Shown: piece after piece, positions 8,519 through 19,049 of the stretch | How positions within the stretch are numbered: position 1 is the first letter of the stretch | Layout: every line of letters begins with the position of its first letter | Source: Sva-07 sp963698435 | GTDB lineage: Bacteria; Actinomycetota; Acidimicrobiia; Acidimicrobiales; Ilumatobacteraceae | Assembly (NCBI GenBank): GCA_963698435.1 | Contig: CAVOQV010000017.1 | Span: forward strand, 62,001 to 126,000 | Direction of reading: 5' to 3' | Length of the DNA stretch: 64,000 nucleotides | Position numbers and translations under genes: made by a program | The notes under the pieces: model-generated | Database searches by the model: none | Told to the model about the DNA's origin: nothing | What the model saw: the letters and a program-made list of their open reading frames with translations, nothing else

Positions 8519-9145
8519 ATGGCACACAGCACTCCGAAGCGACTCGGGTTCGCGGTCGCCGCGGCCGGGCTGGCCGTGGCGCTCACCGCGTGCGGGAACG
8601 CCACCGAGACCGGCATCGAAAAGCTCATCGAATCGCAAGGCGGCGGCGACGTCGACCTCGACCTCGACGCGGAGGGTGGCTTCTCGGTGGAGACCGAAGA
8701 AGGCGGGATGTCGATCGACGAGGACGGCAACTTCGTGATCACCGACGCCGACGGATCCGTCGTGACCGGCAACGCCGATGCCGAGACCGGCGAGTTCGTC
8801 GTCGAGAGCGAGGACGGCAGCTTCAGCTCCGGCTCGACCACCGAACTCCCCGAGGAGTGGCCCACCGAGATCCCCGAACCGGATGGCCTCGCGATCAGCA
8901 GTGCCACGGTCATCGGATCGGACACCGAACAGGCGATCACGGTCACGGGCAGCGTCGACAGCGTGGACTTCGTCGACGCCTACGGCAGCACCCTCGAGTC
9001 GGCGGGCCTCGACGAGGAGTCGACGTTCAAGTCCGACGGCACGGTCAACAACGTGTACCGCAACGACCGGTGGACGGTGGGCGTGCTCTACTACGGCGAC
9101 GCGGGCGACGACCAGGTCACCGTCTCGATCTACTCCAACAGCTGA
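8519..9145 (+). CDS. Putative acidic lipoprotein
   Basis: 208 aa from the ATG at 8519. Signal peptide with lipobox LTAC, so Cys25 would be lipidated after cleavage. The mature part is very acidic (Asp/Glu-rich) with a repetitive stretch of alternating Asp, Gly, Glu and Val (about 40-115), followed by a possible folded domain from about 125 to the end (ITVTGSVDSVDFVDAYGSTLESAGL). No family recognised. TACTGT at 8507-8512, six bases before the ATG, resembles a -10 element, so a leaderless transcript is possible. Confidence 0.75.
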   Translation: MAHSTPKRLGFAVAAAGLAVALTACGNATETGIEKLIESQGGGDVDLDLDAEGGFSVETEEGGMSIDEDGNFVITDADGSVVTGNADAETGEFVVESEDGSFSSGSTTELPEEWPTEIPEPDGLAISSATVIGSDTEQAITVTGSVDSVDFVDAYGSTLESAGLDEESTFKSDGTVNNVYRNDRWTVGVLYYGDAGDDQVTVSIYSNS

Positions 9146-9355
9146 TCAGCCGCTGATCAAGGACGCGAGCGCCCAGATCGCCGCAACGAGGCCGATCCCC
9201 GCGTAGACGGCGCTGCGCAGCACGGGTGCCCGCTCGAGGTTCGTGTCGTCGAGCTGTTTCGCCGGTGGCTTGACGATCGCCAGGAAATTCCCGACGAACA
9301 ACGCGCCACCGAACGCCAGGGTCAGCCACGCGAGGAGATCCTCTCCGAGAAACAT
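9146..9355 (-). CDS. Small two-helix membrane protein
   Basis: 69 aa from the ATG at 9355. Two predicted transmembrane helices (about 8-26 and 48-67) joined by a short charged loop with KPPAKQLDD. No family recognised. It converges tail to tail with the lipoprotein gene (adjacent stops) and is divergent from ktrB, 32 bp away. Its hydrophobic pattern and placement support a real gene rather than a chance frame. Confidence 0.65.
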   Translation of the reverse strand: MFLGEDLLAWLTLAFGGALFVGNFLAIVKPPAKQLDDTNLERAPVLRSAVYAGIGLVAAIWALASLISG

Positions 9356-9387
9356 GGCCACAGGATGCCGCCTTCTATGCTCATTCG

Positions 9388-10749
9388 GTGCCACGCGGCG
9401 GACTGCTCGCTGAGATCAGGAATCCCGCGCAACTCGTGGTCGGTGCGTTCACCGCCTTCATCGTGTTCGGCACCGGATTGCTCTGGCTTCCGATCGCCGC
9501 CGACGGACCTGGCCACATCGGCCTGGAGGACGCCCTGTTCACCTCCACGTCCGCAGCAACCGTGACCGGCCTGGGATCCACCGACATCACGCGGTTCTCG
9601 CTCTTCGGTGAGCTGGTCATCTTGATGCTGATCCAGATCGGTGGCTTCGGCATCATGACGATCGGGTCGGTGCTCGCCATCGTCGCGTCGAGTCGGGTCG
9701 GGTTGCGCCAGCGCATGCTCGCCCAGGCCGAGATCGGCGCCGTCGACATGGGGGATCTGCGACGCCTGATCCTTGCCATCGCCAAGATCACGCTGGCCGC
9801 GGAGGCAACGCTGGCGACGATTCTCTTCGTGCGGTTCTGGCAGGGCGGCTACGAAGACGGGCCGATCGCGTCGGCGTACTCGGGCATCTTCCATTCCATC
9901 GCATCGTTCAACAACGCCGGGATCTCGCTGTATCCGGACAACCTGACCCGTTTCGTCGCCGATCCTGTCGTGGTCCTGAGCGTGTCTGCCACGTTCATCA
10001 TCGGTGGTCTCGGCTTCCCGATCCTCGTGGAGTTCTGGCGCCGTTCGGCTCGACGGGGCACGACGGCGCGCACCCACTGGTCGCTGCACACCAAGATCAC
10101 GCTGCTGGTCACCGCGGCACTGTTGATCTTCGGACCCATGGTGGTGATGACGTTCGAGTGGACGAATCCAGCCACCCTCGGACCGCTCGACACGTTCGAC
10201 AAGGTCCTCGCCGGGTGGTTCCAGGGCGTCACGCCGCGAACCGCCGGATTCAACACCGTCGACATCGGCGGCATGAACGAGCCGACCCTGCTCGTGATCA
10301 CGACCCTGATGTTCATCGGCGCCGGCCCGGCGTCGACCGCCGGCGGCATCAAGGTGACGACGTTCGCGGTCCTCGGGTTCGTGCTCTGGTCCGAGGTGCG
10401 TGGCAATACGGACATGAACGTGTTCGGTCGCCGGTTGCCGGCGAACCTGATCCGCCAAGCCCTCACGGTCGCCCTGCTCGCGATCGGCCTCGTCGTGGGC
10501 GCAACGCTGGCCCTGATGAGCGTCGAGGACCTCTCGCTGACGCCGGCGCTGTTCGAGATCACCTCGGCGTTCGGCACCGTCGGACTCTCGACCGGCGTCA
10601 CAGGCAGCATCGGCGCCACCGGGCACCTCCTCCTGGTGATCGTGATGCTTGCGGGCCGCGTCGGACCCGTCACCTTCGTCACCGCACTCGCGCTGCGCGA
10701 GCGCATTCCCGCATACCGTTATCCCGAGGAGCGACCGATCATTGGCTGA
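9388..10749 (+). CDS. ktrB: Potassium uptake channel subunit, TrkH/KtrB family
   Basis: 453 aa, GTG start. Four M1-P-M2 repeats typical of SKT proteins. The selectivity-filter glycines are visible in SATVTGLGS, ASFNNAGIS, VTPRTAGFN and SAFGTVGLS. The intramembrane loop region GPASTAGGIKVTTF is also conserved. It conducts K+ (Na+-dependent in known KtrB) across the cytoplasmic membrane and needs a regulatory RCK subunit, which is the next gene, overlapping by 8 bp. The only possible promoter element seen is TATGCT at 9376-9381, six bases before the start. Confidence 0.93.
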   Translation: MPRGGLLAEIRNPAQLVVGAFTAFIVFGTGLLWLPIAADGPGHIGLEDALFTSTSAATVTGLGSTDITRFSLFGELVILMLIQIGGFGIMTIGSVLAIVASSRVGLRQRMLAQAEIGAVDMGDLRRLILAIAKITLAAEATLATILFVRFWQGGYEDGPIASAYSGIFHSIASFNNAGISLYPDNLTRFVADPVVVLSVSATFIIGGLGFPILVEFWRRSARRGTTARTHWSLHTKITLLVTAALLIFGPMVVMTFEWTNPATLGPLDTFDKVLAGWFQGVTPRTAGFNTVDIGGMNEPTLLVITTLMFIGAGPASTAGGIKVTTFAVLGFVLWSEVRGNTDMNVFGRRLPANLIRQALTVALLAIGLVVGATLALMSVEDLSLTPALFEITSAFGTVGLSTGVTGSIGATGHLLLVIVMLAGRVGPVTFVTALALRERIPAYRYPEERPIIG

Positions 10750-11449
10750 CAAAATTCTTCACACGATGCTGGGCGGAATGCGCCCGCAGGTCCAACACCG
10801 AGGCGAGATCGTCGTCATCGGGTTGGGCCGGTTCGGGTCGGCGCTCGCCTCGACGCTGATCGAGATGGGCCACGAGGTCCTCGGCCTCGACGCCGACGAG
10901 GACCGCGTCCAACAGCACGCCGAGGTGCTCACCCACGTCGCCCAGGCGGACACCACGAACGAGAAGACACTTCGTTCGCTCGGTGTCGCCGATGCGGTCA
11001 CCGCGGTTGTCGCGATCGGGGCGGACGTCGAGGCGAGCGTGTTGACGACCGGCGCGCTGGTCGACATCGGTGTGCCCAACATCTGGGCCAAGGCGCTCAC
11101 CGAATCGCACGGTCGCATCCTTCAGCGTGTGGGCGCGCACCACGTCGTCTTTCCCGAGGCCGAGATGGGCAGTCGCGTCGCTCGACTCGTGACGGGAGCG
11201 CTGATCGAGTACTTCGCGCTCGACGACGACTTCGTTCTGATCGAAACGCAGGTGCCGCGCAACCTTGCGGGCAAGAAACTCGGCGACACCGACCTGCGCG
11301 CCACGTACAAGGTGACCGTCGTGTGTATCAAGCCGGAAGGCCAGGCGTTCACGTACGCCGAGAGCGCGACCCTGCTCGGCGAGCACGACCTGATCGTCGT
11401 CGCGGGCCACCGCGGCGACATCGAACGTTTCGCCGACAAGGAGACGTGA
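10742..11449 (+). CDS. ktrA: Potassium uptake regulatory subunit, TrkA/KtrA family
   Basis: 235 aa with a TTG start at 10742; GGAG about 10 bases upstream supports it, although ATG at 10766 and 10778 are alternatives. N-terminal RCK (Rossmann) domain with GLGRFGSALA and the acidic GLDADEDR at the end of beta-2, then a C-terminal RCK_C domain (LAGKKLGDTDLR). It forms the cytosolic nucleotide- and c-di-AMP-gated ring on KtrB. Overlap with ktrB implies translational coupling. The last codons are part of a tandem duplication that extends past the stop. Confidence 0.92.
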   Translation: MADKILHTMLGGMRPQVQHRGEIVVIGLGRFGSALASTLIEMGHEVLGLDADEDRVQQHAEVLTHVAQADTTNEKTLRSLGVADAVTAVVAIGADVEASVLTTGALVDIGVPNIWAKALTESHGRILQRVGAHHVVFPEAEMGSRVARLVTGALIEYFALDDDFVLIETQVPRNLAGKKLGDTDLRATYKVTVVCIKPEGQAFTYAESATLLGEHDLIVVAGHRGDIERFADKET

Positions 11450-11509
11450 CGACTCCCCGACACGGAGACGTGACGACTCCCCGACACGGAGACGTGACGA
11501 CTCCCCGAC
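11441..11509 (+). repeat. 24-bp tandem repeat spanning the ktrA stop codon
   Basis: Two full 24-bp units (11441-11464, 11465-11488) and 21 bases of a third (11489-11509), each beginning GAGACGTGACGACTCC. The unit is 8 codons long, so each copy repeats the ktrA ending Glu-Thr-stop in frame. The repeats fill half of the gap before the monooxygenase gene. Confidence 0.85.
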
Positions 11510-11585
11510 GACGTCCGCGGGCGTGTCGCCGGCAGCGTCTCCGTCCGCGTCGCCACGACTGCGTGCGGTTGGCTACAACCTTTCG

Positions 11586-13394
<1,809 letters not shown>

Positions 13395-13396
13395 GT

Positions 13397-13427
13397 GTGA
13401 CGTCTGGGGTCTGACCCCAGACGTCAC
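13397..13427. terminator. Perfect palindrome between convergent genes, family C
   Basis: Two perfect 15-bp arms, GTGACGTCTGGGGTC (13397-13411) and its complement (13413-13427), separated by one base. It begins three bases after the monooxygenase stop and ends nine bases before the convergent DUF389 stop. Its TCTGGGG/CCCCAGA core recurs at 30086-30130 in the same kind of position. Confidence 0.7.
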
Positions 13428-13436
13428 CGCCCGGCC

Positions 13437-15101
13437 TCAGGTGGGGGCGGTCGTCGACGTCGCCGTCGTCGTGGTGGTCGTGGCGGTGATGTCGCGACGC
13501 TGGATGAACAGCACCGTGACACGATCGTCGTCGTCGAGCAGCTCGGTGATGTCCGCGACGAGTGCCGAGGCGTCGGGGTCGGCCGGGCCTGCGACTTCGA
13601 TCACTGCGTCGACGCCGTCGAACGTGGTCGACAACACCGAGACGTCCTGCGTCGCGGCCCAGTCCCGGGCGAGCACGCCGATGCGTTCGGCGAGGAGCTC
13701 ATCGGGAGTCGGTGTCGGCTCGCGATCGGACACGCTCTCGCGCTTCAGCCACGTCATCTGTACCTCGAAGGTCCGATCGAGCTCGCTGTCGAGGAGTGCC
13801 GTGAGCGACTCGAGCGACGGTGCGTCGATCGTGCCGCTCGCGTCGAGGCGGATCACGTTGTCGCTGATCGAGAGGGCGTCCCGGCGTCCACCGGCATCGG
13901 CGCCGAGATCCGCCAGCCAGCGATCGACGATCGACTGGACGTCGGCGAAGAGGCGCTCCTCGTCGGACACGATCGTCGTCGGCGGCGCTGTCGTGGTCGT
14001 CGTCGTGGCCTGGTCGACGCGATCCCACTCGATCGACACGACCCGCTCGGCACCGAAGCTCGCCTGCAGCGCAGCGACCAGCGGATCGGGGTCAGGCGGC
14101 GTGTCGAAACTGCGAACCGCCACCGTGATGCGCTGATCGTCGAACGACACCTGGGGGGCACCGCGTCGATCGGTCGGGCCGAGCCATGTGGACACGATGT
14201 CGAGCGCTTCGACCTCCCGCTCGGACCGTTCGACCGCCGCGGTGGATGCGCTGTACAGCGGCAACGCGATCGCCACGACCACGACGCCGACGATGGCCGA
14301 CACCGCGGCGGTCCGGCGAAACGTGGTCGCCAGGCGACGCGGTGGAACGAATCCCGTCACCACGAAGACCACGACCCCGGCGAGCACGATGGCGAACAGG
14401 TTGGTCGTGTACAGCAGCATCGCCCCCCACGCGAACGTTGCGTTGCCGGCCTCGAGTGAGATGCCCACCGCTCCCAACGGCGGAACGAGCGCGACGGCCA
14501 CTGCCACACCGGGAAGCGATGCCGAGGCATCCTTGCGCACCGTGGCGTAGGCGCCGGCGGTGCCGGCGGCGAGCGCCACCACGAGGTCGCGGATGTCGGG
14601 CGCCGTGCGACTGGTCACCTCGTTGGGGAGTTCACCGTTGACGAACAGCGCCGCGAGCACGTACGACAGCAGGATCGCCCACAGCGTGGCAAGCACCACC
14701 ACGGCGAGCGATCGCAGCGACTTGCGGAACAGCGCCATCGCAATGCATGCAGCCGCCCCCAACACCGGCTGCATGAGCGGAGCGAGGAGCATCGCCCCGA
14801 TGACCACCGCCGCGGAGTCCGCAGACAGGCCCATGACCGCGACGATCACCGACAAGGTGATCATCACCGTGAACCGATATCCCCAGTGGTCCTGGCGTTT
14901 GATGGCGAGTTCCGCCATCACCCGCTGACGTTCCTCGGAGTTCAGGTGGCGATGCCACCAACGCCGAGTGGCTCGTCGATGGACACCGAGGCTCGGGTCG
15001 TCGGTCGACTGCTCCAACTCCGGCGTGGCATGGGCGTCCTCGGACTCCATTCCGGCGCCTTCGAAGCCGGTGGGGCCCGAGAAACCACGGGGGTTGGTCA
15101 C
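13437..15101 (-). CDS. DUF389 family integral membrane protein
   Basis: 554 aa, GTG start at 15101 (ATG at codon 18 is an alternative). After a hydrophilic N-terminus (about 1-70), a DUF389/TIGR00341-type membrane domain with about six helices (75-300) carries VVIGAMLLAPLMQPVLG, SRTAPDIRDLVVALAAGTAGAYA and VAVALVPPLGAVG. The C-terminal half is probably extracytoplasmic, with Thr-rich linkers (around 370 and at the end) and weak repeats reminiscent of BON-like domains. Function of the family is unknown; transport has been suggested. Convergent with the monooxygenase gene. Confidence 0.85.
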   Translation of the reverse strand: MTNPRGFSGPTGFEGAGMESEDAHATPELEQSTDDPSLGVHRRATRRWWHRHLNSEERQRVMAELAIKRQDHWGYRFTVMITLSVIVAVMGLSADSAAVVIGAMLLAPLMQPVLGAAACIAMALFRKSLRSLAVVVLATLWAILLSYVLAALFVNGELPNEVTSRTAPDIRDLVVALAAGTAGAYATVRKDASASLPGVAVAVALVPPLGAVGISLEAGNATFAWGAMLLYTTNLFAIVLAGVVVFVVTGFVPPRRLATTFRRTAAVSAIVGVVVVAIALPLYSASTAAVERSEREVEALDIVSTWLGPTDRRGAPQVSFDDQRITVAVRSFDTPPDPDPLVAALQASFGAERVVSIEWDRVDQATTTTTTAPPTTIVSDEERLFADVQSIVDRWLADLGADAGGRRDALSISDNVIRLDASGTIDAPSLESLTALLDSELDRTFEVQMTWLKRESVSDREPTPTPDELLAERIGVLARDWAATQDVSVLSTTFDGVDAVIEVAGPADPDASALVADITELLDDDDRVTVLFIQRRDITATTTTTTATSTTAPT

Positions 15102-15203
15102 GACCGGATCCTAGGGACTGCCCACGGTCGACGTACACGATGTGTCCGGCCTGTCGTGGACGTCCAGGTCTCGGTCGTACACGGCGGGGCGCGAGACTGG
15201 TTC

Positions 15204-16937
15204 ATGGCCGACTACGACCTGATCATCCGAGGTGGTTCCGTCATCGACGGCACCGGCACAGAAGCTCGTACCGCCGACGTGGCGGTCGTCGACGGCATCG
15301 TCGCCGAGGTCGGGGCGGTCGTCGGCAACGCCCGCCGCGAGATCGACGCCGACGGTGCGCTCGTCATCCCAGGCATCGTCGACATCCACTCCCACTACGA
15401 CGGTCAGGCCACGTGGGACGAACGGCTACAGCCGTCGTCATGGCATGGCGTCACCACCGTGGTCACAGGGAACTGTGGGGTCGGATTCGCGCCGGTGCAC
15501 GACGCCGATCACGACAAGCTCATCGAGCTGATGGAGGGTGTCGAGGACATCCCGGGCGCGGCATTGCACGAGGGATTGCGATGGAACTGGAACTCGTTCG
15601 GCGAGTTCCTCGACGCCGTCGACTCGATCCCTCACGACATCGATGTCGCCATGCAGGTACCGCACGGCGCACTGCGCCTCAACGTCATGGGCGAGCGTGG
15701 CGCCAACCACGAGGACGCCACACCGGACGACATCGCCGCGATGGCCGAGCTCGCCCGACAGGGAATCGAGGCGGGCGCTCTCGGCTTCAGCACCAGTCGC
15801 ACCAGGAATCACAAGACCTCGACCGGGGCCTATACCCCGACGCTGACTGCCGCACCGGACGAGCTGATCGGGATCGCCCAGGGTGTCGGTGCAACGGGCA
15901 CCGGCGTCCTGCAGGTCGTGTCCGACTTCCTCGATCCCGACGGTGAGTTCGCGATGCTGCGCGAGATGGTTGCCACGTCGGGGCGGCCGATGTCGATCTC
16001 GATCGCGCGCAACCCGATGGTGCCCGACGCATTCCGTGGCCTGCTCGACCATCTCACCGCTGCGAACGCGGACGGCTTGGCGATGACGGGCCAGGTGGCG
16101 CCACGAGCGGTCGGCCTGATCCTCGGCCTGGAATGCACCCTCAACCCGTTCCTCACCAACCCGGTGTACCGGGAGATCGCCGACCGTCCGCTGAACGAAC
16201 GGGTCGCGGCGCTTCGCGACCCCGCGTTCCGCGAGCGCCTCCTCGCAGAGGCCGCTGAACGATCACGGGACAAACTCGGCGGGAATCTGATCGGCCGGTT
16301 CGATCTGTTGTTCGAGATGACCGACGAGCCCGACTACGAGCCATCACCCGACAGCTCGATTCACGCCATTGCCTCGCGTTCGGATCGCAGCCCCGAGGAA
16401 CTCGCGCTCGACGCACTGCTCGCCGACGACGGCCACGGGCTGCTCTATCTGCCCTTCCTGAACTACGTCGACGGCAGTCTCGACGGGTGCCACGAGATGC
16501 TCGTGCACCCGCACACCGTGCCCGGCCTCGCCGACGGTGGCGCGCACGTCGGCACCATCTGCGACGGCAGCTTCCCGACCACCCTGCTCGCCTACTGGGG
16601 CCGCGACCGCGACCACGATCGGATTCCGTTGCCGTTCCTCGTGCAGCGCCACTGCCGCGACACCGCGCGCACCGTTGGACTGCACGACCGGGGCGTCATC
16701 GCCCCCGGCTATCGCGCGGATCTCAATGTGGTGGACTTCGACCACCTCCGGCTGCACAAGCCCGAGATCGTCCACGACCTCCCGGCGAACGGGCGGCGGC
16801 TCCTGCAGCGCGCCGACGGCTGGCGCCACACGATCGTGGCCGGCCGCGAGACCTACCACGACGGCGTGGCAACCGATGCCCTGCCCGGCCGCCTGATCCG
16901 CGGCGCCCAACCCGCACCATCGGGAACGCTTCGATGA
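15204..16937 (+). CDS. Amidohydrolase, N-acyl-D-amino-acid deacylase-like
   Basis: 577 aa from the ATG at 15204. Amidohydrolase superfamily, D-aminoacylase group: N-terminal LIIRGGSVIDGTG, metal site VDIHSHYDGQ, TVVTGNCGVGFAP, GALGFSTSR, the later ligand region HPHTVPGLADGGAHVG and the C-terminal RADLNVVDFD. Members hydrolyse N-acylated D-amino acids or related amides. The stop overlaps the start of the next gene by 4 bp (ATGA), so the two are very probably made together. The open frame continues upstream, but homology starts at this ATG. Confidence 0.88.
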   Translation: MADYDLIIRGGSVIDGTGTEARTADVAVVDGIVAEVGAVVGNARREIDADGALVIPGIVDIHSHYDGQATWDERLQPSSWHGVTTVVTGNCGVGFAPVHDADHDKLIELMEGVEDIPGAALHEGLRWNWNSFGEFLDAVDSIPHDIDVAMQVPHGALRLNVMGERGANHEDATPDDIAAMAELARQGIEAGALGFSTSRTRNHKTSTGAYTPTLTAAPDELIGIAQGVGATGTGVLQVVSDFLDPDGEFAMLREMVATSGRPMSISIARNPMVPDAFRGLLDHLTAANADGLAMTGQVAPRAVGLILGLECTLNPFLTNPVYREIADRPLNERVAALRDPAFRERLLAEAAERSRDKLGGNLIGRFDLLFEMTDEPDYEPSPDSSIHAIASRSDRSPEELALDALLADDGHGLLYLPFLNYVDGSLDGCHEMLVHPHTVPGLADGGAHVGTICDGSFPTTLLAYWGRDRDHDRIPLPFLVQRHCRDTARTVGLHDRGVIAPGYRADLNVVDFDHLRLHKPEIVHDLPANGRRLLQRADGWRHTIVAGRETYHDGVATDALPGRLIRGAQPAPSGTLR

Positions 16938-17989
16938 CCACGGCCGACACACCGACACCGCTGCACGAGGTCGTCGAGCTGGAGACCCACGCCAACTGGA
17001 CCGCGACCCACATCGGCAACCCCGACGACTGGACGCTGCAGCTCACCGACGCCCATCACACCGAACTCGATGCAGCGCTGGCACGTGCTCGATCGACGAC
17101 CGACGAACTCCTCGACGTCACCGCTGACGACTTTCCGCTCCCCACCCTCGGGGCGCGGTTGGCGGCGATGGCCGCGGAGTTGGTGAACGGTCGAGGGTTC
17201 GCCAGGATCGCCGCGCTCGATGTCGATCGGCTCGGCGCGGAGGACGCCTCGTGGATCTACTGGGGCATCGGCCGTCACCTGGGCGAGCCGTGGCCGCAGA
17301 ACGCGAAAGGTCACCTGCTCGGCGACGTCACGGATCAGGGCAAGGCGCCGGACGATCCAACCGCCCGCGGCAACGAGATCGGTGGTCATCCGCTCGGTTT
17401 CCACAGCGACGGCTCCGACCTCGTCGGACTGCTCTGCATCGACGACGGTCTCAGCGGGGGGGAGAGCCTGGTCGCCAACGCTGTCGGCGCCTACAACGCA
17501 CTCGTGCGCACCCGGCCGGATCTTGCCGCGGTGCTCTACGAGCCCCTGCCGTACGACTTCCGTGGCGAGCAACGCGACGGGGCCCGACCCTTCTATTCGA
17601 TTCCGGCGTTCACACGCCACGTTGGCCCGACGGGCGATCGACTCTTCGTCCGATACATCCGGCCCTTCATCGAGGCGTCACAACGACATCCCGACGCACC
17701 ACGGCTGACCGCCCTCCAGGTCGAGGCGATGGACGCCTACGACGCGCTGATCGACGATCCCGACAACCAGGTGGAGATGGCGTTGCGGCCCGGCGACATC
17801 CAGTTCGTCAACAACTACCACGTCCTGCACGGCCGTCGTCGGTACGTCGACGACGCCGACTCCGGTCGCGTCCGATGGCTCAAGCGCCTCTGGCTGGCCA
17901 CCGACATCCTCGGCCCCGACGACCGTCCCGGCCGCTTCCAACGAGCCGGCGCCATGGGTCATTGGGGCGCTCAGCGCACCAAGGCCTGA
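16934..17989 (+). CDS. TauD/TfdA-family Fe(II)/2-oxoglutarate dioxygenase
   Basis: 351 aa. The facial triad is visible as His157 and Asp159 in GFHSDGSD and the distal His299 in NNYHVLHGR; arginines after it (for example in SGRVRWLKRLW) can bind 2-oxoglutarate. The first 100 residues form a family-typical alpha/beta N-terminus (LHEVVELET, then WTLQLTDAH). Such enzymes hydroxylate or oxidatively cleave small acids using O2 and 2-oxoglutarate. Start overlaps the deacylase stop (ATGA). Likely a two-step catabolic route in which the dioxygenase prepares or processes the deacylase substrate; the compound cannot be named. Confidence 0.88.
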   Translation: MTTADTPTPLHEVVELETHANWTATHIGNPDDWTLQLTDAHHTELDAALARARSTTDELLDVTADDFPLPTLGARLAAMAAELVNGRGFARIAALDVDRLGAEDASWIYWGIGRHLGEPWPQNAKGHLLGDVTDQGKAPDDPTARGNEIGGHPLGFHSDGSDLVGLLCIDDGLSGGESLVANAVGAYNALVRTRPDLAAVLYEPLPYDFRGEQRDGARPFYSIPAFTRHVGPTGDRLFVRYIRPFIEASQRHPDAPRLTALQVEAMDAYDALIDDPDNQVEMALRPGDIQFVNNYHVLHGRRRYVDDADSGRVRWLKRLWLATDILGPDDRPGRFQRAGAMGHWGAQRTKA

Positions 17990-18029
17990 GGAGCGCCCCC
18001 CCCCCCGATGTACTCGACCCGTGTTTCGA

Positions 18030-18701
18030 TCAGAGTTCGTCGAGTATCTGCTGGCGCTTCGTGGCGTACTCGGCGTCGTTGACCAGCCCTTGTTCCTTCA
18101 TGTCCTCGAGAGCGGCGAGCCGTTCCTGGGGTGTCGGACCCGCCGGTGCCTGCGGATTCGTCTCGACGTGCTCGCGCATCGCCTTGGCCAGCGAGGCCGC
18201 GTCGCGATCGGAGTCGCGCTGTTCGTCGGCTTCGACCTGAGCAAAGATCAGCGTGCGGACCTTCTCAGGGTCGGGAATGTTCTCGAAGACCGAGTCGCCG
18301 GTCTCGCCCGCCGACTCGATCGTGACGACGCCGTTGTTCAGGATCCTGGCGATGAACGACTGCTCGAAGTTGACGTTGTTGATGCGGTTCAACGGAATCG
18401 ACACACCGCGGCGCCGGAAGATCCCACTCTGGTACGCAACGCGCTGATCGGTGATGGCAAAGCGCGTGGTCTGCCACTGCACGAACTCGTAGATCGTGTC
18501 GAGGATCAACACGATGAACGCGATGAGCGTGATCCAGCCGATGACGGTGTCGAGCCAGTCGGCATCGACGGTCCAGAGCAGCAGCAACAACAACAGGACG
18601 CCGGCCGCTGCGGCGACCTGCTTCCAGAAGTAGAACCAGTGGGGGTTCGACGCGAGGATCATCTTCTCGTCGGGCATCAGGTCGATGTCGGGACCAAACA
18701 T
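18030..18701 (-). CDS. Membrane protein with bacterial PH domain and SHOCT motif
   Basis: 223 aa. Two transmembrane helices (about 30-44 and 53-70) followed by a YdbS/YdbT-type bacterial PH (bPH2) domain (about 75-160) with YEFVQWQTTRFAITDQRV, GIFRRRGVSIPLNRINNV and a hydrophobic repeat typical of the fold. The C-terminus (about 190-223) is a SHOCT oligomerisation motif (RLAALEDMKEQGLVNDAEY). Function unknown. Its stop lies 23 bp from an 11-cytosine run that follows the dioxygenase gene. Confidence 0.85.
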   Translation of the reverse strand: MFGPDIDLMPDEKMILASNPHWFYFWKQVAAAAGVLLLLLLLWTVDADWLDTVIGWITLIAFIVLILDTIYEFVQWQTTRFAITDQRVAYQSGIFRRRGVSIPLNRINNVNFEQSFIARILNNGVVTIESAGETGDSVFENIPDPEKVRTLIFAQVEADEQRDSDRDAASLAKAMREHVETNPQAPAGPTPQERLAALEDMKEQGLVNDAEYATKRQQILDEL

Positions 18702-18740
18702 GGCGCGAACTGTAGTACCCGGGGCGGGCGACGCGATCAG

Positions 18741-19049
18741 TCACAGGATCAATCGGGTGAGCGCCGTTGCGGCCGCCGCCAGGAGGATCACCACGATGAA
18801 CGGAAACTTGCGCCACAGGGCCAGCCCGGCAACAACGAGTCCGACCAGGCGGGCATCGATCACGATCGTCCGGCCGTCGCTCACCGTCGACACGATCGTG
18901 AGCGCCGCGAGCAACGCCGCAGGGAGCAGATCGACCACCTGCTGCACGCGAAGCGGCAGCGCGCGATCACCGAGCACGAGCGGGCCAGCGGACTTGAACG
19001 CAAAGGTTCCGACCGTCATCACGATCAGTACGACGGTCGCGTCACTCAC
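18741..19049 (-). CDS. azlD: Branched-chain amino acid exporter small subunit AzlD
   Basis: 102 aa, GTG start at 19049. Three or four hydrophobic helices and the family landmarks TFAFKSAGPLVLGDR and PAALLAAL. AzlD pairs with AzlC to export branched-chain (or other) amino acids. Start overlaps the azlC stop by 4 bp (GTGA), so translation is coupled. Confidence 0.88.
   Translation of the reverse strand: MSDATVVLIVMTVGTFAFKSAGPLVLGDRALPLRVQQVVDLLPAALLAALTIVSTVSDGRTIVIDARLVGLVVAGLALWRKFPFIVVILLAAAATALTRLIL

Noticed and set aside
9322..10752. About 476-codon frame antisense to ktrB
   Set aside because: Charged low-complexity translation (His/Asp/Arg/Gln), a mirror of membrane-protein codons, no homology.
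11441..11509. CRISPR-like array
   Set aside because: Direct tandem units without spacers.
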